64,000 nt of DNA from RPQJ01 sp963726665. GTDB lineage: Bacteria; Pseudomonadota; Gammaproteobacteria; Steroidobacterales; Steroidobacteraceae. Shown in pieces: positions 36,612 to 43,402 of this stretch (its first letter is position 1; every line of letters begins with the position of its first letter). Below the pieces are notes generated by a model, which ran no database searches, was not told where the DNA came from, and worked only from the letters and a program-made list of their open reading frames with translations. The stretch spans positions 1 to 64,000 of the forward strand of contig CAVSDW010000016.1 in assembly GCA_963726665.1 (NCBI GenBank), read 5' to 3'. A program made the position numbers and the translations under genes.

Positions 36612-36828
36612 GCTCGAGGACCTGGTCGAAGAGATCCCAGGTGGTGCGGGCTTCCTCCTCGCTCACCTTCTGGATCGCGTAACCCACGTGCACGAGCACG
36701 TGGTCGCCGGGCGCAATGTCCTCGCCCTGCATCATGAACAGGCTTATTTCCCGTTCAATTCCCTTCGCCTCGCAGACGGCGTTGAACCCGTCCACGGACT
36801 TGATCCGCATCGGTACGGCAAGGCACAT
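36604..36828 (-). CDS. hypC: Hydrogenase maturation chaperone HypC
   Basis: HypC escorts the iron-cyanide group from HypD to the hydrogenase large subunit. The product is 74 residues with the obligatory MCLAVPM start, whose Cys2 is the functional residue. It is the first gene of hypCABDF-(radical SAM)-E. The next gene upstream on this strand ends 170 bases away, so the operon promoter should be in that gap. A TTGACG box is seen there at 36901-36906 without a good -10. Confidence 0.97.
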   Translation of the reverse strand: MCLAVPMRIKSVDGFNAVCEAKGIEREISLFMMQGEDIAPGDHVLVHVGYAIQKVSEEEARTTWDLFDQVLEHA

Positions 36829-36913
36829 CGTCCACCTCCCGCCGCAGGATCAGCCAGGACCCCGCGGCACGCGCTGGAGACTCGCAAACCCGAACCACAA
36901 CGTCAAATCAGTA

Positions 36914-36942
36914 GATGCCCCGGCCTGGCCGATGCCCCGGCC
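36914..36942. repeat. Two direct 12-bp repeats upstream of hypC
   Basis: GATGCCCCGGCC occurs at 36914-36925 and again at 36931-36942, a 17-base period, about 85-115 bases before hypC. The spacing is close to two helical turns, so a tandem regulator site is conceivable, but simple duplication in GC-rich sequence is equally possible. Confidence 0.4.
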
Positions 36943-36997
36943 CGGCACCGTGCCCTGCCGGAGGGGCCCTTCGACTCGGGTCCCCGGGCCCGGCGCC

Positions 36998-37204
36998 TCA
37001 GCCCGGCCGGGCGAGGTCCGCCCCGGAAACAGGCTTTTTCCTGAGCGAACCGAGCAGCAGCGTGCCGAGCGCAAGAAGGATCTCGTCGACGAACGGGACC
37101 AGGTCGGGGACGAACAGGTCGAACAGGAAGAGCGCCGCCGTCACCGCGAAGAGCGTGGGGAACCGCAGCCCTGCTGCGAAACGCGCGACGAGGTTGCGGA
37201 TCAT
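36998..37204 (-). CDS. Small membrane protein, DUF6116-like
   Basis: The 68-residue product has two hydrophobic segments split by a conserved acidic core, FPTLFAVTAALFLFDLFVPD and VPFVDEILLALGTLLLGSLRK. The pattern resembles the small family DUF6116. The ATG overlaps the stop of the upstream zinc-ribbon gene (ATGA), so the two are coupled. The function is unknown. Confidence 0.75.
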   Translation of the reverse strand: MIRNLVARFAAGLRFPTLFAVTAALFLFDLFVPDLVPFVDEILLALGTLLLGSLRKKPVSGADLARPG

Positions 37205-37569
37205 CGCGGGCGCCCGCCCGGCGTGATCACGTCCACCGACAGGCTGAAGCTGCGCGACTCCGCGGGGCGCAGCGCGCCCACGCCGACCACCTGCCGGGAG
37301 AGTTCCTCGCCACGCTCGTTGCGGATCGTGAGCACCACGGAATACTCCCAGTCGCTGCCGCGCGGCGGGTGCTCGAGAGAGCCCTCGACGCGCAGCGCCG
37401 AGAAGCCCTCGACCGGCACCTGCGCGGCCGTGGTCACGGCCGCGGCGCCGAAGCGCAGGTGATGCTTGCACTGCGGGCAGACGGCCGCGCTTTCGAGGAT
37501 CGTCGCCTTGCAGTGCGGGCAAGTCCGCGTTCGGCCCACGTTCCCGGAGGATGTGCGCCCCGGCAGCAT
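37201..37569 (-). CDS. Zinc-ribbon protein of unknown function
   Basis: The 122-residue product has an N-terminal zinc ribbon (CPHC at about residues 17-20, CPQC at about 31-34), followed by a beta-rich domain with VEGSLEHPPRGSDWEYSVVL. No enzyme motif is seen. It lies between bactofilin (17 bases upstream) and the DUF6116-like gene, with which it overlaps, and probably forms one transcript with both. A role alongside bactofilin is only suggested by the neighbourhood. Confidence 0.75.
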   Translation of the reverse strand: MLPGRTSSGNVGRTRTCPHCKATILESAAVCPQCKHHLRFGAAAVTTAAQVPVEGFSALRVEGSLEHPPRGSDWEYSVVLTIRNERGEELSRQVVGVGALRPAESRSFSLSVDVITPGGRPR

Positions 37570-37586
37570 TCAGGCCTGGCCAGTCA

Positions 37587-38087
37587 TTACTTGGTGCCGG
37601 GACCCTGCTCGGTCCAGCCGAAATCGGCCTGGCCGCGCATGCGCGAGCCCGCTGCCACCGTGAGCACCGCCGCCTTGATGTCGCCGTTGATCACGCCGGT
37701 CTCGAGCAGCTCCACGCGCGCGGTGGCGGTGATGTTGCCGTGGACCTCGCCGCTCACGATGATGGTCGCCGCGGTGACCTGCCCGGTCACGTGCGCGCCC
37801 TGCTCGATCGTCACGTTGCCCTGCACGTTCACGTCGCCCTTGAAGCGGCCCGCGACGCGCACGTGGCCCGAGCCCTCGATCTTGCCCTCGATCGTGAGGT
37901 CGCCCGCGATCAGCGACTCCTTGGCCGGGCCGCGTTCGGCGGCACGCCGCGCCGCGTCCAGCGCGACCGCGCCCTGCGCCGCAGGTGGCCGCTCGACTGC
38001 GCGGAGCGCAGGCTCCGGCGCCGCAGGGGCCGGCTCGCCCGTGCCGGGGGTGTGTTCCTTGACCGTGGGATCTTTCCAGAGTGCCAT
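37587..38087 (-). CDS. Bactofilin
   Basis: Bactofilins are beta-helical proteins that polymerise without nucleotide and act as cytoskeletal scaffolds for cell-wall or polar proteins. The 166-residue product has a disordered Pro/Ala-rich N-terminus (about 1-55) and then a regular right-handed beta-helix pattern (DLTIEGKIEGSGHVRVAGRF onward to about 150). An AGGAGG site precedes the ATG. It is the first gene after tRNA-Thr(UGU) in the same direction, so read-through transcription is likely. Confidence 0.9.
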   Translation of the reverse strand: MALWKDPTVKEHTPGTGEPAPAAPEPALRAVERPPAAQGAVALDAARRAAERGPAKESLIAGDLTIEGKIEGSGHVRVAGRFKGDVNVQGNVTIEQGAHVTGQVTAATIIVSGEVHGNITATARVELLETGVINGDIKAAVLTVAAGSRMRGQADFGWTEQGPGTK

Positions 38088-38123
38088 GTCGTCCTCCTGA
38101 AATTGTGCGCCGGGCGCGTCTGA

Positions 38124-38155
38124 CTGATGTCGATGGTGGCTGATGTCGATGGTGC
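38124..38155. repeat. 16-bp tandem duplication at the 3' end of tRNA-Thr(UGU)
   Basis: CTGATGTCGATGGTGG (38124-38139) is followed directly by CTGATGTCGATGGTGC (38140-38155), 15 of 16 identical. The second copy covers the last six bases of the tRNA gene including CCA. Direct repeats at a tRNA 3' end are typical of attachment sites, but no second copy is seen at the other end of the insert. Confidence 0.7.
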
Positions 38156-38225
38156 CGGCTGAGGGACTCGAACCCCCGACCAGCGGTTTACAAAACCGCT
38201 GCTCTACCAACTGAGCTAAGCCGGC
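38150..38225 (-). tRNA. tRNA-Thr (UGU)
   Basis: This is a 76-base cloverleaf with acceptor stem GCCGGCT/AGCCGGC, discriminator A and encoded CCA. The anticodon loop is TTTGTAA, with anticodon TGT. It corresponds to thrU of E. coli, which is normally directly followed by tRNA-Tyr. Here bactofilin follows instead. A -10-like TAGAAT lies at 38238-38243, just before the gene. Confidence 0.97.
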
Positions 38226-38264
38226 ACCGGGAGGGCGATTCTAACCGCCGATTCACCGGCGTGC

Positions 38265-38973
38265 TCAGGGCGCAGGCGCTGCCGGCGTCACGGAATCGGA
38301 AGTCGGGCAGGCCCGCAGTTCAATGCGCAGGCCCTCGTCGCCCGGGCCGCGGAATACCTCGAGGCCGGGCAGGCCCGCGTTCGCGTCGCGATCCACGTCC
38401 AGCCAGAACACGTCTTCGAGCCGGAAGCGATCATCCGCCTTCGGCGTGAACCCCGCCTTGCGCGCGATGGCGATGACCTTGGCGGAGCGCCCGGCGTCAG
38501 CGAATACCCCCAGCGAGACCACGTTGCCCGGCGGCTCGTCGGTGAGCAGGTAGGCGTCCGGGATACCGGCCGCCCTGAGCGTGGCGAGCGCATTCTCTGC
38601 GTCCGCAGGGGTGGCGAGGTTCTCGATGCGCACCCAGTGCCCCGCCCAGACCTCGTCGCGGGACGGCCGGAGCCGCGAGGTGAATCCCAGCCCGTCGAGC
38701 CTCGCGGCGGCTTGTTCGGCCGCGGCACGGTCGAGGTACGGCCCGCCGCTCACGCAGGTGGCCGCCTCGCCCGGGCCCATCGACCTCTGGGCCCGGAGCC
38801 TCGGCCAGGCCCTGCTGCGCGACCGGCACCTCGCGCAGCAGATGGATGGCGTGGGTACTGCCCTGGCTGCTCGGCGTCGGGTGGCCACCCGCGTCCGGCG
38901 CCGGCGCGAGCCAGCGCGTCCACGCGAAGAACAGGATGTTGGCCAGCAGCAGGACGAGGAACAATGCTCGCAC
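38265..38973 (-). CDS. SPOR-domain membrane protein (frameshifted)
   Basis: The N-terminus VRALFLVLLLANILFFAWTR is a single membrane anchor, and a SPOR domain follows (about residues 75-150, with SGGPYLDRAAAEQAAARLDG and GHWVRIENL). SPOR domains bind denuded peptidoglycan at division sites. One frameshift near 38780 separates anchor and SPOR domain. The start is GTG. In gammaproteobacteria a similar protein is usually encoded between coaX and the tRNA-tuf cluster, and this one keeps that place, next to tRNA-Thr(UGU). Confidence 0.8.
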
Positions 38974-39027
38974 TTGGGGTCCGCCCTCGGTCGGAGCGCG
39001 TTGCCTGGGGGAGCGGGATCTTAGCCG

Positions 39028-39067
39028 GAAAAACACGGGCCCGCCCCTCGCTGGAGGGACGGGCCCG
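39028..39067 (-). terminator. Intrinsic terminator after small cytochrome c
   Basis: On the minus strand CGGGCCCGTCCCTC pairs with GAGGGGCGGGCCCG (one mismatch) across a CAGC loop, and TGTTTTTC follows. It ends the transcript of the cytochrome c at 39130-39405 and lies just before the SPOR gene start. Confidence 0.85.
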
Positions 39068-39129
39068 GTATCTTCAACGACGCGAACTGTCCGCTGGCCG
39101 CCTTCAGCAGGCGGCCTCGAGTCGCCCGA

Positions 39130-39405
39130 TCAGCCGCCGCTCGACATGTAGGCCGCCACGTCGGCAGCCTGCTGCGAGGTCAGCTTGAACGCCTTCTTGT
39201 GCTTCTCCTGACCGGCCGAGATCTTCTCGATCGTGGCGGTGAGCGCCTTGACGTCCTCACCTTTCGTGTCGGCCACCTCGTGGCACTCGGCGCAATCCTT
39301 CTCGAACGTGGCCTTGCCGGCGGCCGCATCGGCCAGGGACGCGCCGCTGTAGCCGGCCAGTCCGGCCGCCGTTGCTGCAATCATTGTCAATGTTCTGATT
39401 TTCAT
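39130..39405 (-). CDS. Small monoheme cytochrome c
   Basis: The 91-residue product has a signal peptide (cleavage near SLA-DA, residue 26) and one heme motif, CAECH. A helical C-terminus ends in the MSSGG tail. A Met near the C-terminus (AAYMSSGG) is a likely sixth ligand, giving a cytochrome c5/c551-like electron shuttle. GGAGA precedes the ATG. It separates coaX from the SPOR gene, which are usually adjacent, so it may be an insertion. It is only distantly similar to the small cytochromes at 16428 and 50916. Confidence 0.9.
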   Translation of the reverse strand: MKIRTLTMIAATAAGLAGYSGASLADAAAGKATFEKDCAECHEVADTKGEDVKALTATIEKISAGQEKHKKAFKLTSQQAADVAAYMSSGG

Positions 39406-39519
39406 AACATTTCTCCAATTGTTATCGCCCGGCAGATCGGCTGCCGGCGCTCCAGGTCGCCTCGGCGCGGATGATACACACCGGGCCTGCTCATTCAGAC
39501 TGGGGTTTCCCACGATGGT

Positions 39520-40269
39520 TCACCCGGTTGACCCCGCCAGGACCGCCAGCCCGCGCAATACGAGGTCGGGAACCAGGGTGACCGGCGACCTGAGCAGGGG
39601 CGCCACGGCGGAACTGGCGCCACCCGTCAGCAGCAGCGCGGCAGGCGCGCCGAGCCTCGATTCCACGTCGGCCACGCCACGATCGATCATCGCGGCCACG
39701 GCGAGGCGGCAGCCGAACTCGATGGCATCCCGGGTGTTGTCCGCGAGCGGTGCACCGCCCGAGGCGCCGCTGGCAGCCGTGCGACCGGCGAGCTCCGCCG
39801 TCCCGCCGTGCAGCGAGCGAACCATGAGATCGGGCCCCGGAATGATGAACCCGCCGAGATGCTCGCCGCGCCCGTCCACGGCGTCGAACGTGGCGGCCGT
39901 CCCGACATCCGCCACGCAGCAGGCGCCGCGCGCCGCGGCGTGCCCGGCGATGACGGCGAGCCAGCGGTCGACGCCGAGCAGCTGCGGCTCGCGGTATGCA
40001 TTGCGCACGCCCCCGGCCTCGCGAGAGGTCGCGACGAAGTTCACGGGGCGACCGGTCGCAAGACGCGCGGCCGCGTCGAGGGCCGCCGACGGCGCCGCCG
40101 ACACGCTCGCCGCGAGTACCTCGTCGATACCGGTCGCCGCGAACAACTCGCGCCGCCAGTCCTCCGGCGTCCAGCCCGCGTAGGACGCGGCCTGCTGTTC
40201 GCCCATTCGATCGCCGTCCTGCAGCGCCCACTTGACGCGCGAATTGCCGATGTCGACCAGCAGTTTCAC
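39520..40269 (-). CDS. coaX: Type III pantothenate kinase CoaX
   Basis: CoaX phosphorylates pantothenate in the first step of coenzyme A synthesis. The product is 249 residues of the ASKHA fold. Phosphate loops DIGNSRVKWAL (residue 5) and DVGTAATFDAVD (about residue 123) are clear. The start is GTG and overlaps the birA stop (GTGA), so the two are coupled. A fused birA-coaX is known in other bacteria; here they are separate. Confidence 0.95.
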   Translation of the reverse strand: MKLLVDIGNSRVKWALQDGDRMGEQQAASYAGWTPEDWRRELFAATGIDEVLAASVSAAPSAALDAAARLATGRPVNFVATSREAGGVRNAYREPQLLGVDRWLAVIAGHAAARGACCVADVGTAATFDAVDGRGEHLGGFIIPGPDLMVRSLHGGTAELAGRTAASGASGGAPLADNTRDAIEFGCRLAVAAMIDRGVADVESRLGAPAALLLTGGASSAVAPLLRSPVTLVPDLVLRGLAVLAGSTG

Positions 40270-41276
40270 GTGGCAGCCCTCGGCGCGGCGCGCAGGCTCA
40301 CGTCGCCCGCGAAGAATCGCTCGATGCGGTCGCCCACTTCGACGCGCAACGCGCCGTCGCGGTCCGCGCCGAGCGCCCGGCCCTCGACACTGCCGGCACT
40401 CTGCGTGACCCGCACCATGGCGCCCGACAACGAGTCGAATTCCTGCCACCGCGCCGCGAAAGGCGCGAAGCCCTCGCGGCCGAAGCGCTCGAGCCCCGCG
40501 CACATCGCGGCCGCGAGTCGCCCCGCGAGCGCGTTGCGACCGGGGACCCGCCCGCCCAGCGCTTCGCGAAGATCCGCGACCGGCGTGGCATCGGGCGCCG
40601 CGAGGCTCTCACGCGCGTCGCCCGGCAATGCGAGATTGAGGCCGAGCCCCACGACGACGCTCGCCGCACCGCCCGCCTCGAGCTTCAGCTGTATCAGCAG
40701 CCCGCCGAGCTTCCGGTTGCGCCACACGACGTCGTTCGGCCACTTGAGCATCGCATCGTGGGCACCCTCGTCCCTGAGCGTGTCGGCCACCGTGACACCG
40801 ATGGCGAGGCTGAGCGCGGAGAGTTCCGCCGGCACGTCCGGGTAACTCCACGCGATCGAGAAGGTCAGGCCCGAGCCGAACGGCGCAAGCCAGGAGCGGC
40901 CGCGCCGGCCGCGCCCGGCACGCTGGATTTCAGCGAAGACGATGCGGGGCTGTCCCGGCCGCGGCGCGACCGCCGCGTAGAGGTGCTCGTTCGTCGAGTC
41001 CACGTCGAAGAGGACTTCGACCACGCCGGGCAACGGACGGTGGTCCCGCTCCGCCGACCGGCGGATCGCGTCGGAATCGAGGAGTTCGCAGGGTACGGTG
41101 AGCTGGTAGCCGCGACGTTCGACGCTGGCGACGTCCACGCCGCACTGCCGGAGATCCGCGACCAGTTTCCACACGGCCGTGCGACTCACGCCGAGGCGGG
41201 AGGCGAGCGCAGGTCCGGCGTGCATTTCGCCGTCGGCCAGCAGTTCGAGCAGCGCCCTCCGCGAGGCGTCGCTCAT
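40266..41276 (-). CDS. birA: Biotin-protein ligase / biotin operon repressor BirA
   Basis: BirA activates biotin to biotinyl-5'-AMP and attaches it to the carboxyl carrier protein. It can also repress biotin genes. The 336-residue product has the N-terminal winged helix (LASRLGVSRTAVWKLVADLR, about residues 25-45), so it is the bifunctional type. The catalytic loop GRGRRGRSW is near residue 120, and KWPNDVVWRNRKLGG is near 180. It overlaps plsY upstream and coaX downstream by 4 bases each. Confidence 0.96.
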   Translation of the reverse strand: MSDASRRALLELLADGEMHAGPALASRLGVSRTAVWKLVADLRQCGVDVASVERRGYQLTVPCELLDSDAIRRSAERDHRPLPGVVEVLFDVDSTNEHLYAAVAPRPGQPRIVFAEIQRAGRGRRGRSWLAPFGSGLTFSIAWSYPDVPAELSALSLAIGVTVADTLRDEGAHDAMLKWPNDVVWRNRKLGGLLIQLKLEAGGAASVVVGLGLNLALPGDARESLAAPDATPVADLREALGGRVPGRNALAGRLAAAMCAGLERFGREGFAPFAARWQEFDSLSGAMVRVTQSAGSVEGRALGADRDGALRVEVGDRIERFFAGDVSLRAAPRAAT

Positions 41277-41911
41277 CTGGGCCGCAGGAGCCACAGGCGC
41301 TGCGCACGGCTCTCGTTGCCGTCCAGCATCCGCCGGATATTGGCGCGGTGCGTGTATGCGACGAACACCGCCATCACGATGCCGAAAGCGAGCCGTGGCG
41401 TGTCGCCCGGCCAGGCAAACGCGACGTAGACCGGCAGCGAAGCGACGCCGAGCACCGTGCCGAGACCCACGTACCCGGTAATGACCACGCACGCCAGCCA
41501 GACCGCGAGGAAGGGGACCAGGGCCGCGGGCGCCAGCACCGCCACTGCGCCGAGCAGGGTGGCGGCCCCCTTGCCGCCGCGGAATTCGTGCCAGACCGGG
41601 TAGACGTGCCCGACGACCACCGCAATCGCGCAGGCGACGGCGAGCCACTCGCCGTCGAGCGCCGCGTCGTAGCCGACCAGCGGCAGGGCGAGCCCGGGCA
41701 GGACACCGACCGCGAGCAAGGCCTTGCCGACGTCGATCGCGAGCACGCCCGCCGCGAACTTCCAGCCCTGCGTGCGCAGCGCGTTGGTGCTGCCGGCGTT
41801 GCCGCTGCCCTGCGAGCGGATGTCCACGCCCTTGAACCGCCCGAGCAGCAGGCTGCCGACGAGCGAACCGAGCAGGTACGAGATCAGTGTTTTTACGCCG
41901 AGTTCGAGCAC
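41273..41911 (-). CDS. plsY: Glycerol-3-phosphate acyltransferase PlsY
   Basis: PlsY transfers an acyl group from acyl-phosphate to glycerol-3-phosphate in the inner membrane, the first step of phospholipid synthesis. The product is 212 residues with about five to seven membrane helices. The three conserved loops are visible: GSGNAGSTNALRT, FRGGKGAATLLG and THRANIRRML. The GTG at 41911 is chosen because GGAGG lies five bases upstream; an in-frame ATG nine codons earlier has no such site. Confidence 0.94.
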   Translation of the reverse strand: MLELGVKTLISYLLGSLVGSLLLGRFKGVDIRSQGSGNAGSTNALRTQGWKFAAGVLAIDVGKALLAVGVLPGLALPLVGYDAALDGEWLAVACAIAVVVGHVYPVWHEFRGGKGAATLLGAVAVLAPAALVPFLAVWLACVVITGYVGLGTVLGVASLPVYVAFAWPGDTPRLAFGIVMAVFVAYTHRANIRRMLDGNESRAQRLWLLRPR

Positions 41912-41948
41912 GCGAGCCTCCCGCCTCGATTCTAGCATCGGCCTGACC

Positions 41949-41970
41949 GCGGCCCGTGCCGCCGGGCCGC
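41949..41970 (-). terminator. Hairpin downstream of CtlX-like gene
   Basis: The 8-bp stem GCGGCCCG / CGGGCCGC has a 6-base loop and lies between the CtlX-like stop and plsY. It has no U tract. It may limit read-through into plsY-birA-coaX. Confidence 0.4.
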
Positions 41971-42007
41971 GTCAACTGCAGGCACGTCGACGACCTCGAG
42001 TTGGACG

Positions 42008-43000
42008 CTAGCTGCTGCGCGGCAGGAACACCTCGGCGAGCATGCAGCGCACCGACCCGCCGCCACACCGCTCGATGGTCGGGACTGGCGTGGCGACGAC
42101 GGCATCCACATTGTCTCGCAGCGCTTCCTGGTCCGCAGGGCCGAACGCGTGCCACGCCCGCTGCGACATCGTGAGTACGGACGAACCCCCGCGCGCGCGC
42201 AGTTCGAGCGCGTTGCCGGCAAATTCCGCCAGCTGCGAGTGATCGATGGTCACGACACGCCGGCCGCCCGATCGCAGCCGTTCGAGCAGGCTGCCGCGCG
42301 CGGTGCCGGTCACGGCGTCGGCGCACAGGATGGCCGAGCGGGTGCCGACCGAAAGCAGAACGTTCGTGTGGTAGACCGGCACACCGGTCGAGTCGGTCGC
42401 GTCGAACGCCACGGGCTCGTAGCCGAGTTCCTCGCAGAGCTCGCGCAGCACGGACTCGTCCGTGCGCGGCGAGCGGCACGCGTAGGCCACCCGCGCCGCA
42501 TGGTCGAACACGACGCTGCCCGTTCCCTCGAGGAACCTGCCCGAGAGTTCGTGGTGCGAAAGATCGACGAGGCGCGACACCGAGTAGCCGCCCTGTTCCT
42601 CGAGGCTCGAAATGAGTTCCATGCGCCGCTCGATCCTGCGGCTCGGCGCCAGCATCGGGTACAGCACGACTGTCCCGTCGTGGTGCAGGGTCACCCAGTT
42701 GTTCGGGAACACCGCATCGGGGCAGGCGCTGGGCCCGGGCTCGTCGAGCGCGAAAGCCCCGACGCCGGCCGCGGCCAATGCCGCCGCCAGCGCGTCGAAT
42801 TCGGACAGTGCGCGCTGGCGCAGGTCGCCGGATGCGGGCCCGGCCTCCGGCTGCTGGAAGGCGTTGCTGCCGGCCGTCTGGGGGTTCCAGCCGAAGGCCG
42901 CCGGCCGGACCATCAGCACGGCGTCGGCCGACTGGCGCAGCTTCGTCCCCCCTGCGGGGCCTTCGGTTTGGGGGTTCTGGTCGGTGACGGGCTCGGGCAT
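42008..43000 (-). CDS. ctlX: CtlX-like citrulline/arginine-type amidinohydrolase
   Basis: The 330-residue product belongs to the guanidino-modifying (arginine deiminase/amidinotransferase) superfamily. The core motifs are FPNNWVTLH (residue 100 region), LEGTGSVVFDH (the acidic/His region near 155), YHTNVLLSVG near 210, and the catalytic Cys in GGSVRCMLAEVFLP near the end. This resembles the citrulline-utilisation hydrolase CtlX family. It stands alone and is divergent from feoA. The exact substrate is not proven. Confidence 0.8.
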   Translation of the reverse strand: MPEPVTDQNPQTEGPAGGTKLRQSADAVLMVRPAAFGWNPQTAGSNAFQQPEAGPASGDLRQRALSEFDALAAALAAAGVGAFALDEPGPSACPDAVFPNNWVTLHHDGTVVLYPMLAPSRRIERRMELISSLEEQGGYSVSRLVDLSHHELSGRFLEGTGSVVFDHAARVAYACRSPRTDESVLRELCEELGYEPVAFDATDSTGVPVYHTNVLLSVGTRSAILCADAVTGTARGSLLERLRSGGRRVVTIDHSQLAEFAGNALELRARGGSSVLTMSQRAWHAFGPADQEALRDNVDAVVATPVPTIERCGGGSVRCMLAEVFLPRSS

Positions 43001-43065
43001 GACCGGATTGTAGTGGGCGTCGGCTTGCCAGACCCGTGACTCCGTTGCGGTTTATCCCAGTTGCG

Positions 43066-43082
43066 GACGATTCTCATTCCGG
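43066..43082. promoter_or_regulatory. Possible Fur box before feoAB
   Basis: On the minus strand GGAATGAGAATCGTCC closely resembles the Fur core AATGAGAATnATTATC in its first half. It lies about 45 bases before the feoA start in the divergent gap with the CtlX-like gene. Ferrous-iron transport is a classical Fur target. The second half-site is poor. Confidence 0.45.
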
Positions 43083-43125
43083 ACAGACTGGCCCACGTAG
43101 GAGACCCATCGAGCACCGCCCCAGA

Positions 43126-43395
43126 ATGATCCCGATCAGCCTTGCAGCCATGAAGAAAGGCGCCCGCGGCACCGTCGCGGGGGTCACGGACGACGCGCAG
43201 AGCCTGGGCGACGAGTCCCACTCCACCGTCAGCCGGCGACTGCTCGAGCTCGGTTTCGTGCCCGGCGAACCCTTCGAGGTCATCGCGGCCGTCTGGCCGG
43301 GCGGCGATCCGATCGCGGTGCGCCTCGGCAACACCACTTTTGCACTGCGACTCCGGGAGGCGAGGTCAGTACTGGTCGCAGTCGACTGCGCCTGA
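43126..43395 (+). CDS. feoA: Ferrous iron transport protein FeoA
   Basis: FeoA is a small SH3-like cytoplasmic partner of FeoB. The product is 89 residues: RRLLELGFVPGEPFEVIA and the C-terminal FALRLREARSVLV strand are typical. Upstream in-frame starts exist, but the ATG at 43126 fits the family length. feoB begins 7 bases downstream. Confidence 0.92.
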   Translation: MIPISLAAMKKGARGTVAGVTDDAQSLGDESHSTVSRRLLELGFVPGEPFEVIAAVWPGGDPIAVRLGNTTFALRLREARSVLVAVDCA

Positions 43396-43402
43396 CCCGG
43401 CC

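Noticed and set aside
36901..36906. TTGACG box as the hypC promoter
   Set aside because: No acceptable -10 element lies 16-18 bases away, so it is not listed as a promoter.
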